From Candidatus Rhodoferax bjergmarkensis (GTDB lineage Bacteria; Pseudomonadota; Gammaproteobacteria; Burkholderiales; Burkholderiaceae_C), in contig JADJFX010000035.1 in the NCBI GenBank assembly GCA_016708345.1, positions 186,001 through 250,000 of the forward strand: 64,000 bases of DNA, written 5' to 3'. The notes under the pieces were generated by a model that was not told the DNA's origin, ran no database searches, and saw nothing but the letters and a program-made list of their open reading frames with translations. Below, piece after piece: positions 1 through 10,692 of this stretch. The number at the start of each line of letters is the position of its first letter. Position 1 is the first letter of the stretch. The position numbers were made by a program, and so were the translations under genes.

Positions 1-96
1 GGAAATAATGCCCTGAAGCGTTGCAGCGACGCCACATGCCATGCGCCTTAGAATCAGGGGTTACCTTTGACACACAGCCCTCGCCACGATCGCCCC
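1..96 (+). other. gyrA upstream region
   Basis: Short non-coding stretch before gyrA. A TAGAAT hexamer at 51-56 could serve as a -10 box, but no well-spaced -35 box is visible. An in-frame TTG at 67 would lengthen GyrA by ten residues that do not resemble the family. The upstream gene lies outside the window. Confidence 0.3.
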
Positions 97-2739
<2,643 letters not shown>

Positions 2740-2742
2740 TTG

Positions 2743-2797
2743 CTATGTTTTTTATAGCTGCTTGCGCACATTATTAAAGCGCCAGCACTGTATTTAG
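2743..2797 (+). repeat. Repeat family A, copy 1 (intergenic)
   Basis: Carries the core GCTATGTTTTTTATAGC followed by TGCTTGCGCA and a later AAGCGC. It lies between the gyrA stop and pheA. The first half is an imperfect inverted repeat (GCTAT/ATAGC), so it could fold in RNA. Nine full copies and one partial copy occur in this window. Confidence 0.8.
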
Positions 2798-2842
2798 CAT
2801 ATAAAATTTTTAAAAGAACAGCCAAGCCATCTGCCCGACCCT

Positions 2843-3925
2843 ATGGACAACAACCTCGCTCAGTTGCGGACAAAAATTGACGCCCTCGATCAGGAGTTGC
2901 TCGCGCTGCTGAACCAGCGCGCCAGCTTGGCAAATGAGGTCGGCGAGATCAAGCGGCTGGAGGGTTCACCCGTTTTCCGGCCCGAACGCGAAAATCAGGT
3001 CATCAGCGGACTCCAATCCAGCAACCCAGGGCCCCTCAAAAACAGCAGCGTGGCCGTCATCTGGCGCGAAATTATGTCAGCCTGCCGTGCGCTGGAGGCC
3101 GCGCAGCGAGTCGCCTACTTGGGCCCAACCGGAACTTTCACCGAACAGGCTGCTCTGCACTACTTTGGCTCCAGTATTGAACATGTTCCGTGCGCCAGCA
3201 TTGATGAGGTGTTTCGCGCCACCGCGGCTGGTAGCGCGGAATTTGGCGTGGTGCCGATTGAAAATTCAACTGAGGGTGTCATTTCCCGTTCGCTCGACCT
3301 TCTGCTGGGCTCCCCCTTGCACATTGTTGGCGAGACCAGCCTGCTGGTTCGCCACAATCTGTTGCGCCTGACTGCCTCGCTGGACGGCATTGAAGTGGTT
3401 TACGCCCACCCCCAGGCGCTTGCCCAATGCCAGGATTGGCTCACCACCCACTTGCCCAAGGCCGAGCGCCGGGCCGCCTCCAGCAACGCCGAAGGCGCAA
3501 GGTTGGCCGCTACCAACCCGCAGTGGGCCGGTATTGCCAGCGAACGCGCTGGCAGTGAGTTTGGTCTGCACGTGGTCTCCCATGCCATTCAGGATGACGC
3601 GTTCAACCGCACACGATTTGCCGTGGTGTGCCTGCCGCAAACCATGCCGTCACCACCAGCAACCGGGCACGACCGTGTCAGTCTGATCGTCTCAGTGCCC
3701 AACAAGCCCGGTGCGGTTCATGACCTCTTGACGCCCCTCAAAGCACATGGCGTGTCAATGACGCGGTTCGAGTCCCGTCCTGCCCGTTCGGGCCAGTGGG
3801 AGTATTATTTTCACATCGACATTCAGGGTCACCCTTCCGAGCCACATGTCGCATTGGCGCTCAAAGACCTTCAGGGACTTTGTGCTTTCTACAAAGTACT
3901 TGGCACTTATCCTGCAGGCGAATGA
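2843..3925 (+). CDS. pheA: Chorismate mutase / prephenate dehydratase (P-protein)
   Basis: Bifunctional cytosolic enzyme for phenylalanine synthesis: chorismate to prephenate to phenylpyruvate. 360 residues, the usual size. Residues 1 to about 90 form the AroQ-type mutase helix bundle (LRTKIDALDQELLALLNQR). About 92-275 is the dehydratase, starting VAYLGPTGTFTEQAA and containing the catalytic TRF motif in FNRTRFAVV. About 282-356 is an ACT regulatory domain with FESRP, the usual phenylalanine feedback site. tyrA and aroA follow on the same strand, so this is an aromatic amino-acid operon. serC and hisC, which often flank pheA in Burkholderia, are missing. Confidence 0.97.
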   Translation: MDNNLAQLRTKIDALDQELLALLNQRASLANEVGEIKRLEGSPVFRPERENQVISGLQSSNPGPLKNSSVAVIWREIMSACRALEAAQRVAYLGPTGTFTEQAALHYFGSSIEHVPCASIDEVFRATAAGSAEFGVVPIENSTEGVISRSLDLLLGSPLHIVGETSLLVRHNLLRLTASLDGIEVVYAHPQALAQCQDWLTTHLPKAERRAASSNAEGARLAATNPQWAGIASERAGSEFGLHVVSHAIQDDAFNRTRFAVVCLPQTMPSPPATGHDRVSLIVSVPNKPGAVHDLLTPLKAHGVSMTRFESRPARSGQWEYYFHIDIQGHPSEPHVALALKDLQGLCAFYKVLGTYPAGE

Positions 3926-3988
3926 TGATCGAACCTAAAACTTTGCGCACCCCACTGGCGCGCTGCCTTCAACTGACCAGGAAACAGG

Positions 3989-4861
3989 ATGTTTGAACAA
4001 CTGGGACTCATTGGCTGCGGCCTGATGGGCGGCTCCTTTGCCCTCGCCCTGCGAAAAGCAGGCCTTGTCAAGCGTGTGGTGGGTTACAGCAAGTCACCCT
4101 CAACCACCGAGCGCGCCCGTCAAATGGGCGTCATTGACATCGTGGCCCCCTCGGCACTGCTGGCCGTATCAGGCGCTGACGTGGTTCTGATTGCAGTACC
4201 AGTGGCTGCGACTGAAGCCACCTTCAAGGCCATCAAACACCTGGTAACGCCGCAAATGCTGATCATGGACGTTGGTTCCACCAAACGTGACATGATTGAC
4301 GCCGGTCGCCGGGCTCTTCGTGAACAGATCGGCTCATTTGTTCCAACCCACCCCATCACGGGGCGGGAGGTCTCCGGTGTGGAGCATGCAGATGCCGAGT
4401 TGTACAGCGGCAAACAGGTAATTGTCACCCCCATTGAACGGACCTTGGCCAATCACCTGCAAAGTGCGATTGATGTCTGGACGGCGCTGGGGTGCAATGT
4501 CGTACAGATGTCCCCGGAAGCGCACGACGCCGCCTTTGCTGCGGTCAGTCACCTGCCTCACCTTATCGCATTTGCCCTGATGAATGCCATCTCAGGCCAG
4601 CCGCAAGGTAAGGACTACCTGACCTTGGCAGGCCCCGGCTTTCGCGATTTCACGCGGATCGCGGCCAGCGAACCGAAAGTCTGGCGCGACATCTTGCTGG
4701 CCAACCGAGAAGAATTGCTGGCTCAGTCCAAGATTTTTCAGCGCAATCTGCAAGCCCTTGAAGTGATGATTTCAAGTGGCAACAGCGAGGCACTTGAGGG
4801 ACTGATTGAACATGCAAGCAATACCCGCGCCAGCTGGAGCATGACGCGCCACAACAGATAA
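3989..4861 (+). CDS. tyrA: Prephenate dehydrogenase
   Basis: NAD(P)-dependent oxidative decarboxylation of prephenate to 4-hydroxyphenylpyruvate in tyrosine synthesis; cytosolic. 290 residues. The N-terminal Rossmann fold shows the dinucleotide motif GLIGCGLMGGS, and the substrate-binding region contains HPITGREVSGVEHAD. It is monofunctional, with no chorismate mutase or ACT domain. Its stop codon overlaps the start of aroA by one base (TAATG), which suggests translational coupling. Some betaproteobacterial TyrA enzymes (cyclohexadienyl dehydrogenases) also accept arogenate; the sequence alone does not settle this. Confidence 0.95.
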   Translation: MFEQLGLIGCGLMGGSFALALRKAGLVKRVVGYSKSPSTTERARQMGVIDIVAPSALLAVSGADVVLIAVPVAATEATFKAIKHLVTPQMLIMDVGSTKRDMIDAGRRALREQIGSFVPTHPITGREVSGVEHADAELYSGKQVIVTPIERTLANHLQSAIDVWTALGCNVVQMSPEAHDAAFAAVSHLPHLIAFALMNAISGQPQGKDYLTLAGPGFRDFTRIAASEPKVWRDILLANREELLAQSKIFQRNLQALEVMISSGNSEALEGLIEHASNTRASWSMTRHNR

Positions 4862-6963
4862 TGTTTTCTTCAGCGTTTCTTGACATTCCGCACTTGCAGG
4901 GTGCTGGCGGCACCCTCGTGCTTCCCGGCTCGAAAAGTATTTCCAACCGGGTACTGCTCTTGTCTGCCCTTTGCAAAGGCACAACCACACTGCATGACCT
5001 GCTGGACTCCGACGACACACGCGTCATGTTGGAAGCCTTGCGTCAGCTTGGCTGTGGCGTGCGCCAAAGTGGCACCCGTGTGGAAATTGATGGCTTGGAC
5101 GGCCAACCGGGTGCCCGCAAGGCCGATCTTTTCATGGGCAATGCCGGCACCGCCATCCGCCCGCTCACCGCCGCCCTAGCGGTCATCGGCGGCGACTATC
5201 AACTGCGCGGTATCCCCCGCATGCATGAACGCCCGATAGGCGATCTGGTGGATGCACTGCGCCAGCTGGGGTGCCGCGTCGATTACCTGGGGAAAGAGGG
5301 TTTTCCTCCGCTTCACATTGGCAAGCCAGCGCTGTCACTGGACGCTCCGATTCGGGTACGTGGCGATGTGTCAAGCCAGTTTCTGACTGCCTTGCTGATG
5401 GCGCTGCCCTTGGTCGCGATGCATAAGGCTCCCACGCTCGGCACTGACGTGTCCTCGCTGCCCCCTGAGGGGGCCGTCCAGCCTAGGGGCGGCCCGTCGA
5501 CTGGACAGGCCATTGTCATTGAGGTGGTTGGCGAGCTGATCTCGCGCCCCTACATTGAAATCACGCTGAACCTGCTGGCTCGCTTTGGCATTCAAGTGGT
5601 TCGCGAGGGTTGGCAGCGCTTTACCATTCCTGCAGGCAGTCGCTTCAAATCGCCGGGTGCCTTGCATGTCGAGTCGGACGCCTCATCTGCTAGCTATTTC
5701 ATAGCGCTTGGCGCAATAACGACGGGCGTAAGAGGCCGAAAAAGCATTACCATTGAAGGTGTGGGTGCGGCCTCCATTCAGGGCGACATTCGCTTCATTG
5801 AAGCCGCTGAAATGATGGGGGCCCAGATTGTCAGCGGCCCCAATTGGCTTGAAGTGTCACGCGGTGACCCCGGCCAAGGCTGGCCGCTCAAAGCCATTGA
5901 TCTGGACTGCAACCACATTCCCGATGCGGCCATGACCTTGGCGGTGATGGCCTTGTATGCCACCGGCACCACCACCCTGCGCAACATCGCCAGCTGGCGC
6001 GTCAAGGAAACGGACCGCATCGCGGCCATGGCCTGTGAGCTACGCAAGCTCGGCGCCAGCGTGGAAGAAGGCCCGGATTTCATTCGCATCACGCCACCAG
6101 CAGGCCCGGATGCCTGGAAGACGGCCAACATCCACACCTACGACGATCACCGCATGGCCATGTGCTTCTCGCTGGCAGCCTTCAACCCGGCAGGCCTTCC
6201 GATTCGCATTGAAGACCCCAAATGCGTAGCCAAGACTTTCCCCGACTACTTTGAAACGCTGTTTTCGCTGGCTCAAACCCCGCTTGATGCCATTCCGGTC
6301 ATTTGCGTCGATGGGCCGACCGCCTCCGGCAAAGGCACACTGGCCGCCGTTGTGGCAAAACAACTGGGGTACCACTTTCTCGATTCCGGCTCGTTGTACC
6401 GCCTCACGGCATTGGCAGCGACTCAGCACGGTTTGAGCTTGGATGTGGCCCATGAGTCGGCCATTGCAGACATGGTCCACGGTCTGACCATCCAATTTAC
6501 AGAAGGACGCGTGATCCTTGACGGCACCGATGTCAGCGACGCCATTCGCACCGAAGAAGCGGGCATGAACGCGTCCAAAGTTTCCAGCTTCCCTTTGGTC
6601 AGACTGGCACTGATTGACCTGCAGCACGAGTTTCGCCAACTCCCCGGCCTGGTGGCCGACGGGCGCGACATGGGCACCGTCATTTTCCCGCAAGCTTCCC
6701 TTAAGGTTTTTTTAACCGCCAGCGCTGAACGGCGTGCTGAACGCCGCTATAAACAATTGATTTCAAAGGGAATCTCAGCTACACTCCCGTCTCTTCGCGC
6801 CGACCTAGAAGCACGCGATGCACGGGACTCCTCCCGCAGCGTCGCACCCTTGAAGCCAGCGCAAGATGCCAAGCTGCTGGACAACTCGGATTTAACGGTT
6901 GAAGAATCGCTCAATCTGGTGCTGAACTGGTGGCAAAGCAAGCAACCTTTTAAAGCAATTTAA
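4861..6963 (+). CDS. aroA: EPSP synthase fused to cytidylate kinase
   Basis: One 700-residue reading frame joins 3-phosphoshikimate 1-carboxyvinyltransferase (AroA, residues 1 to about 475) to CMP kinase (Cmk, about 480-700). AroA hallmarks: PGSKSISNR near the N-terminus, NAGTAIRPL, and the C-terminal NWRVKETDR-like and DHRMAMCF motifs. Cmk hallmarks: P-loop DGPTASGKGT and the DGRDMGTV motif. In many relatives aroA and cmk are adjacent; here no stop lies between them. Compared with E. coli AroA there are two extra segments. Residues about 187-218 add some 29 amino acids and come from GC-rich repeat B. Residues 277-295 lie in a family A repeat and carry about five extra residues. Both keep the frame open, and all catalytic motifs remain, so the enzyme is probably active. 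Confidence 0.95.
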   Translation: MFSSAFLDIPHLQGAGGTLVLPGSKSISNRVLLLSALCKGTTTLHDLLDSDDTRVMLEALRQLGCGVRQSGTRVEIDGLDGQPGARKADLFMGNAGTAIRPLTAALAVIGGDYQLRGIPRMHERPIGDLVDALRQLGCRVDYLGKEGFPPLHIGKPALSLDAPIRVRGDVSSQFLTALLMALPLVAMHKAPTLGTDVSSLPPEGAVQPRGGPSTGQAIVIEVVGELISRPYIEITLNLLARFGIQVVREGWQRFTIPAGSRFKSPGALHVESDASSASYFIALGAITTGVRGRKSITIEGVGAASIQGDIRFIEAAEMMGAQIVSGPNWLEVSRGDPGQGWPLKAIDLDCNHIPDAAMTLAVMALYATGTTTLRNIASWRVKETDRIAAMACELRKLGASVEEGPDFIRITPPAGPDAWKTANIHTYDDHRMAMCFSLAAFNPAGLPIRIEDPKCVAKTFPDYFETLFSLAQTPLDAIPVICVDGPTASGKGTLAAVVAKQLGYHFLDSGSLYRLTALAATQHGLSLDVAHESAIADMVHGLTIQFTEGRVILDGTDVSDAIRTEEAGMNASKVSSFPLVRLALIDLQHEFRQLPGLVADGRDMGTVIFPQASLKVFLTASAERRAERRYKQLISKGISATLPSLRADLEARDARDSSRSVAPLKPAQDAKLLDNSDLTVEESLNLVLNWWQSKQPFKAI
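5431..5500 (+). repeat. Repeat B inserted in aroA coding sequence
   Basis: GC-rich element beginning CCCACGCTCG, with the palindromic centre TGCCCCCTGAGGGGGC and the end GGGGCGGCCCG. It is translated in frame as part of AroA (around LPPEGAVQPRGG) at a point where E. coli AroA has a short loop. A related copy fills the carA-carB gap at 53180-53258 in opposite orientation. I recall similar elements scattered between genes in Comamonadaceae genomes. Confidence 0.75.
5689..5745 (+). repeat. Repeat family A, copy 2 (inside aroA)
   Basis: The sequence matches the family A core (GCTAGCTATTTCATAGC, then CTTGGCGCAATAACG, then GGCGTAAGAGGC) and is read in the sense direction as AroA residues 277-295. 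The first part coincides with the conserved SASYFIALGAI motif of AroA, so part of the match may be shared ancestry of the gene itself. The 3' part (GTAAGAGGCCGAAAA) has no counterpart in E. coli AroA. Confidence 0.55.
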
Positions 6964-7059
6964 AAGGCTTTTTCCGGTCCACATCAGCCCTCTCGCGCAG
7001 CCCATGCGCACTGCTGGTGTGGTTCAACAAACTAACCTGCGGAACCATCCGCATCCAAA

Positions 7060-8742
7060 ATGTCAGAATCTTTTGCCGCCCTTTTTGAAGAATCCCTGAA
7101 ACGCACCGAAATGCGCACGGGAGAAGTGATCACTGCTGAAGTGATTCGTATCGAGCACAGTTTCGTGGTCGTCAACGCTGGCCTCAAATCCGAAGCTTAT
7201 GTGCCACTCGAAGAATTCAAAAGTGACAAGGGCGAAATCGAAGTCCAAGTGGGTGACTTCGTCTCTGTGGCCATTGGCTCCATCGAAAACGGCTACGGCG
7301 ACACTATTCTGTCGCGCGACACCGCCAAGCGTCTGGCTTCCTGGATGAGCCTGGAAAAAGCGCTGGAAACCGGCGAATTCGTCACCGGTACTACTTCCGG
7401 CAAAGTCAAGGGTGGTTTGACCGTGTTGGTCAACGGTATCCGCGCTTTCCTGCCCGGCTCACTGGTGGACACCCGCCCCACCAAAGACCTGTCTCCGTAT
7501 GAGAACAAAACCCTGGAATTCAAGGTCATCAAGCTCGATCGCAAGCGCAACAACGTGGTGCTGAGCCGTCGCGCCGTGGTGGAAGCCAGCATGGGCGAAG
7601 AACGCGCCAAGCTGATGAACACCCTCAAAGAAGGTTCCGTGGTGCAGGGCGTGGTCAAGAACATCACCGAATACGGTGCGTTCGTGGACCTGGGCGGTAT
7701 CGACGGCCTGCTGCACATCACCGACATGGCATGGCGCCGTGTCCGTCACCCATCCGAAGTGGTGACGGCTGGTCAAGAGATCACCGCCAAGATCCTGAAG
7801 TTCGACACCGAGAAGAACCGCGTGTCTCTGGGTCTGAAGCAAATGGGCGATGACCCATGGATGGGCGTGAACCGCCGTTACCCCCAAGGCACCCGCATGT
7901 TCGGCAAAATCACCAACATCGCCGACTACGGCGCGTTTGTGGAACTCGAACCCGGCATCGAAGGTCTGGTCCACGTGTCCGAAATGGACTGGACCAACAA
8001 GAACGTGGCACCTTCCAAGATCGTTGCCCTGGGTGACGAAGTCGAAGTCATGGTTCTGGAAATCGACGAAGACAAGCGTCGCATCTCCCTGGGCATGAAG
8101 CAGTGCAAGGCCAACCCATGGCAAGAGTTCGCGCAAAACACCAAGCGCGGCGACCGCGTCAAGGGCCCGATCAAATCCATCACCGACTTCGGCGTGTTCG
8201 TCGGTCTGGCTGCTGGCATCGACGGCTTGGTGCATTTGTCTGACCTGTCGTGGAATGAGGCTGGTGAAGCCGCCGTGCGCGAATACAAAAAGGGCCAGGA
8301 AGTTGAAGCCCTGGTGTTGGCCGTGGACGTCGACCGCGAACGCATCTCCCTGGGTATCAAACAGTTGGATTCCGATCCTTTCACCACCTTTGCCACCATC
8401 AACGACAAGGGCCAGGTCGTGACCGGCAAGGTCAAGACCGTGGATGCGAAGGGCGCTGAAATCGATCTGGGCGATGACATCATCGGCTACCTGCGCGCCA
8501 GCGAAATCTCCCGCGACCGCGTGGAAGATGCCCGTAACGTGCTCAAAGAAGGCGACGAAGTCACTGCTGTGGTCGTCAACGTGGATCGCAAGACCCGCAA
8601 CATCCAGTTGTCCATCAAGGCCAAGGATGCTGCGGACCAAAGTGAAGCCATGCAAACGCTGAGCCAACAATCGGCCCGCGAAAACGCTGGCACCACCAGC
8701 TTGGGCGCATTGCTGCGCGCCAAGCTTGACAACAACAGCTGA
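7060..8742 (+). CDS. rpsA: 30S ribosomal protein S1
   Basis: 560-residue ribosomal protein that binds mRNA and delivers it to the 30S subunit, most needed for leaders with weak Shine-Dalgarno sequences. Six S1 (OB-fold) repeats run along the chain; repeats 3-6 are clear from recurring GxVxxIxxYGAFVxL and GLVHxSxM blocks (for example GVVKNITEYGAFVDLGG and GKITNIADYGAFVELEP). The order cmk-rpsA-ihfB is the classical proteobacterial arrangement. A 96-base leader separates it from aroA-cmk and a strong terminator follows, so it probably also has its own promoter. Confidence 0.98.
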   Translation: MSESFAALFEESLKRTEMRTGEVITAEVIRIEHSFVVVNAGLKSEAYVPLEEFKSDKGEIEVQVGDFVSVAIGSIENGYGDTILSRDTAKRLASWMSLEKALETGEFVTGTTSGKVKGGLTVLVNGIRAFLPGSLVDTRPTKDLSPYENKTLEFKVIKLDRKRNNVVLSRRAVVEASMGEERAKLMNTLKEGSVVQGVVKNITEYGAFVDLGGIDGLLHITDMAWRRVRHPSEVVTAGQEITAKILKFDTEKNRVSLGLKQMGDDPWMGVNRRYPQGTRMFGKITNIADYGAFVELEPGIEGLVHVSEMDWTNKNVAPSKIVALGDEVEVMVLEIDEDKRRISLGMKQCKANPWQEFAQNTKRGDRVKGPIKSITDFGVFVGLAAGIDGLVHLSDLSWNEAGEAAVREYKKGQEVEALVLAVDVDRERISLGIKQLDSDPFTTFATINDKGQVVTGKVKTVDAKGAEIDLGDDIIGYLRASEISRDRVEDARNVLKEGDEVTAVVVNVDRKTRNIQLSIKAKDAADQSEAMQTLSQQSARENAGTTSLGALLRAKLDNNS

Positions 8743-8761
8743 TTGTTGAATTGCCCGTATT

Positions 8762-8799
8762 AAAAACGACCGGTCGCGCCCTGCACCGGTCGTTTTTTT
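8762..8799 (+). terminator. Rho-independent terminator of rpsA
   Basis: Perfect 13-bp stem (AAAAACGACCGGT at 8762-8774 with ACCGGTCGTTTTT at 8785-8797), ten-base loop, followed by T residues. It lies between the rpsA stop and the ihfB start. Confidence 0.9.
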
Positions 8800-8816
8800 G
8801 TCAGAATTTTTTTGAT

Positions 8817-9128
8817 ATGACACGCTCCGATCTTGTCGAAGAACTCGCTGCCCGGTTCAGCCAACTCACCCACCGCGACGCAGAATTTGCCGTCAAGGCC
8901 ATTCTGGAGGCCATGAACGATGCGCTGGTGCGTGGACATCGCATTGAAATTCGGGGTTTTGGCAGCTTTTCCATCAGCCGCAGACCGCCTCGCATGGGAC
9001 GCAATCCGCGCAGCGGCGACAGTGTGGCTATTCCGGAAAAACGGGTACCGCGTTTCAAGCCGGGAAAGGCTCTGCGCGAAGCCGTCGACCAACGCACCGC
9101 AGAACTGGAATCAGGCCCCAAACTTTGA
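8817..9128 (+). CDS. ihfB: Integration host factor beta subunit
   Basis: 103-residue HU/IHF-family protein; pairs with IhfA to bend DNA sharply at promoters, recombination sites and origins. Starts MTRSDLVEELAARF, with the DNA-binding signature GFGSFSISRRPPRMGRNPRSG and a basic arm. An upstream in-frame start at 8751 would translate the rpsA terminator, so ATG 8817 is chosen. Position after rpsA is typical. A weak TAGAAT box at 9192 lies downstream, before lapA. Confidence 0.96.
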   Translation: MTRSDLVEELAARFSQLTHRDAEFAVKAILEAMNDALVRGHRIEIRGFGSFSISRRPPRMGRNPRSGDSVAIPEKRVPRFKPGKALREAVDQRTAELESGPKL

Positions 9129-9219
9129 CCCATGGTGATACCGTCCGCACAATGCGTCAACACACCTGCATGGCTGTCAACGGTACAACGTTAGAATCGG
9201 CCCGTCACTGGGAAGATCA

Positions 9220-9528
9220 ATGAAACATCTCATGTGGCTGCTTAAGTGGATGCTTAAAGCGGCCATTTTTTTCACCTTGTTTGCTTTCGCACTGAACAAC
9301 CAACAGGACACCACTGTGCACTTTTTCTTTGGCACACAGTGGCGTGCGCCCCAAGTGCTGGTTGTGCTGACGGTTTTTGCAGCCGGCGTATTGGTCGGCG
9401 CGCTTGGCATGGTTCCGCGGTGGTGGCGACATCGCAACTCAGCTGCACAAGAACAACTTGCCTCACAAGCCGCATCGCAAACGCCTGCATCAACCACCTT
9501 GCCGACAACCGCCACGCATGGACTTTGA
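9220..9528 (+). CDS. lapA: LapA-family inner-membrane protein
   Basis: 102-residue protein with two transmembrane helices (about residues 3-25 and 43-66) and a polar cytoplasmic tail, as in the LapA/DUF1049 family. In E. coli LapA works with LapB in controlling LPS assembly. The gene overlaps lapB by 11 bases, so the two are co-translated, and heptose genes for the LPS core follow. The family is poorly conserved; the call rests on topology, size and its neighbour. Confidence 0.85.
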   Translation: MKHLMWLLKWMLKAAIFFTLFAFALNNQQDTTVHFFFGTQWRAPQVLVVLTVFAAGVLVGALGMVPRWWRHRNSAAQEQLASQAASQTPASTTLPTTATHGL

Positions 9529-10675
9529 CCTCAGCTGGATTTTATTGGGCCTGCCTCTGGCCTTTGTGTTGGGTTGGCTCGCCTCGCGACTTGACCTTCA
9601 CCAACTGCGCATTGAAAACCAGCAAGCACCAAAGGCCTACTTCAAAGGATTGAACTTTTTGCTCAATGAGCAGCAAGATCAGGCCATCGACGCCTTCATA
9701 GAGGCCGTTCAGAGTGACCCGGACACCTCAGAATTGCACTTTGCGCTTGGCAATCTGTTTCGTCGCCGAGGCGAATATGAGCGCGCAGTTCGCGTTCATG
9801 ATCATCTGTTGTCGCGTGGCGATCTGAGCTTGGCTGATCGCCAGCGCGCCCAGCATGCGCTGGCACTGGACTATCTCAAGGCCGGCCTTCTTGATCGCGC
9901 GGAAGCGGCATTACTCAAACTTGAAGGAACACCGTTCGAAACCCAAGCACAACTGGCATTGTTGGCCAACTACGAACGCAGCCGAGATTGGACTCACGCC
10001 GCGCAAATAGCCCAAAAACTGGAGCTCTCAAAACAGGGGAATTTCAGCGGTCGCCTAGCACATTACCTGTGCGAAAAAGCGAGCGTTTGTATCGCCAACA
10101 AGGAATACATACAAGCAAGATCGCTGCTGGAGGAGGCCATCAACACCGCTCCTGCGGCACCGAGGCCCCGTATCGATCTCGCCAGCATGTTCAATGATCA
10201 GGGGCAGCCAGAAGACGCCTACCGTACACTTGAAAAATCTTTTCAGTCAACCCGTACAGCGCTTCCATTGATTGCAGGTCCATTCGCTCAATACGCGATA
10301 GGCTCAATGCACGTCCCGCAGGCGCTCGAATTGCTAAAAACAAGTTATGAGCAGTCCCCATCACTGGACGTACTCGATGCCATCGTGGCTCTGGAAGCCA
10401 CCCTGACTGGCCCCTCACCCACAGCACGTGACTGGTATGTTCGACATCTGGAACATGAACCCTCGCTGGTTGCCGCAGCAAAATGGATTGCTGGCGAAAA
10501 GCTTGAACATGAGCAATTTCACCCGCAAGTGCAGCGCGCACTGGACCACGCCGTCAAACCGCTGACGCGCTACCGCTGTGCTGCCTGCGGTTTTGAAGCC
10601 AAGCAACACTTCTGGCAATGCCCCGGCTGCCAGGCGTGGGACAGTTACCCTGCCAGGCGGGTCGAAGAACTCTGA
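9518..10675 (+). CDS. lapB: Lipopolysaccharide assembly protein B
   Basis: 385-residue inner-membrane-anchored TPR protein. In E. coli LapB (YciM) recruits LpxC to FtsH for degradation and so sets LPS levels. Seen here: one N-terminal membrane helix (WILLGLPLAFVLGWLAS), a series of TPR helices (LNFLLNEQQDQAIDAF onwards), and a C-terminal rubredoxin-like metal site with two CxxC pairs (CAACGF and CPGC). ATG 9518 gives the short periplasmic N-terminus typical of the family; an in-frame start 141 bases upstream would add unrelated residues from the lapA region. ftsH itself lies about 35 kb away in this window. Confidence 0.95.
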   Translation: MDFDLSWILLGLPLAFVLGWLASRLDLHQLRIENQQAPKAYFKGLNFLLNEQQDQAIDAFIEAVQSDPDTSELHFALGNLFRRRGEYERAVRVHDHLLSRGDLSLADRQRAQHALALDYLKAGLLDRAEAALLKLEGTPFETQAQLALLANYERSRDWTHAAQIAQKLELSKQGNFSGRLAHYLCEKASVCIANKEYIQARSLLEEAINTAPAAPRPRIDLASMFNDQGQPEDAYRTLEKSFQSTRTALPLIAGPFAQYAIGSMHVPQALELLKTSYEQSPSLDVLDAIVALEATLTGPSPTARDWYVRHLEHEPSLVAAAKWIAGEKLEHEQFHPQVQRALDHAVKPLTRYRCAACGFEAKQHFWQCPGCQAWDSYPARRVEEL

Positions 10676-10692
10676 CCGATCATTTTCATTCG

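Noticed and set aside
7459..8823. 454-residue open frame antisense to rpsA
   Set aside because: Shadow of the strongly conserved rpsA reading frame in GC-rich DNA; composition is His/Val/Gln-rich with no recognisable domain.
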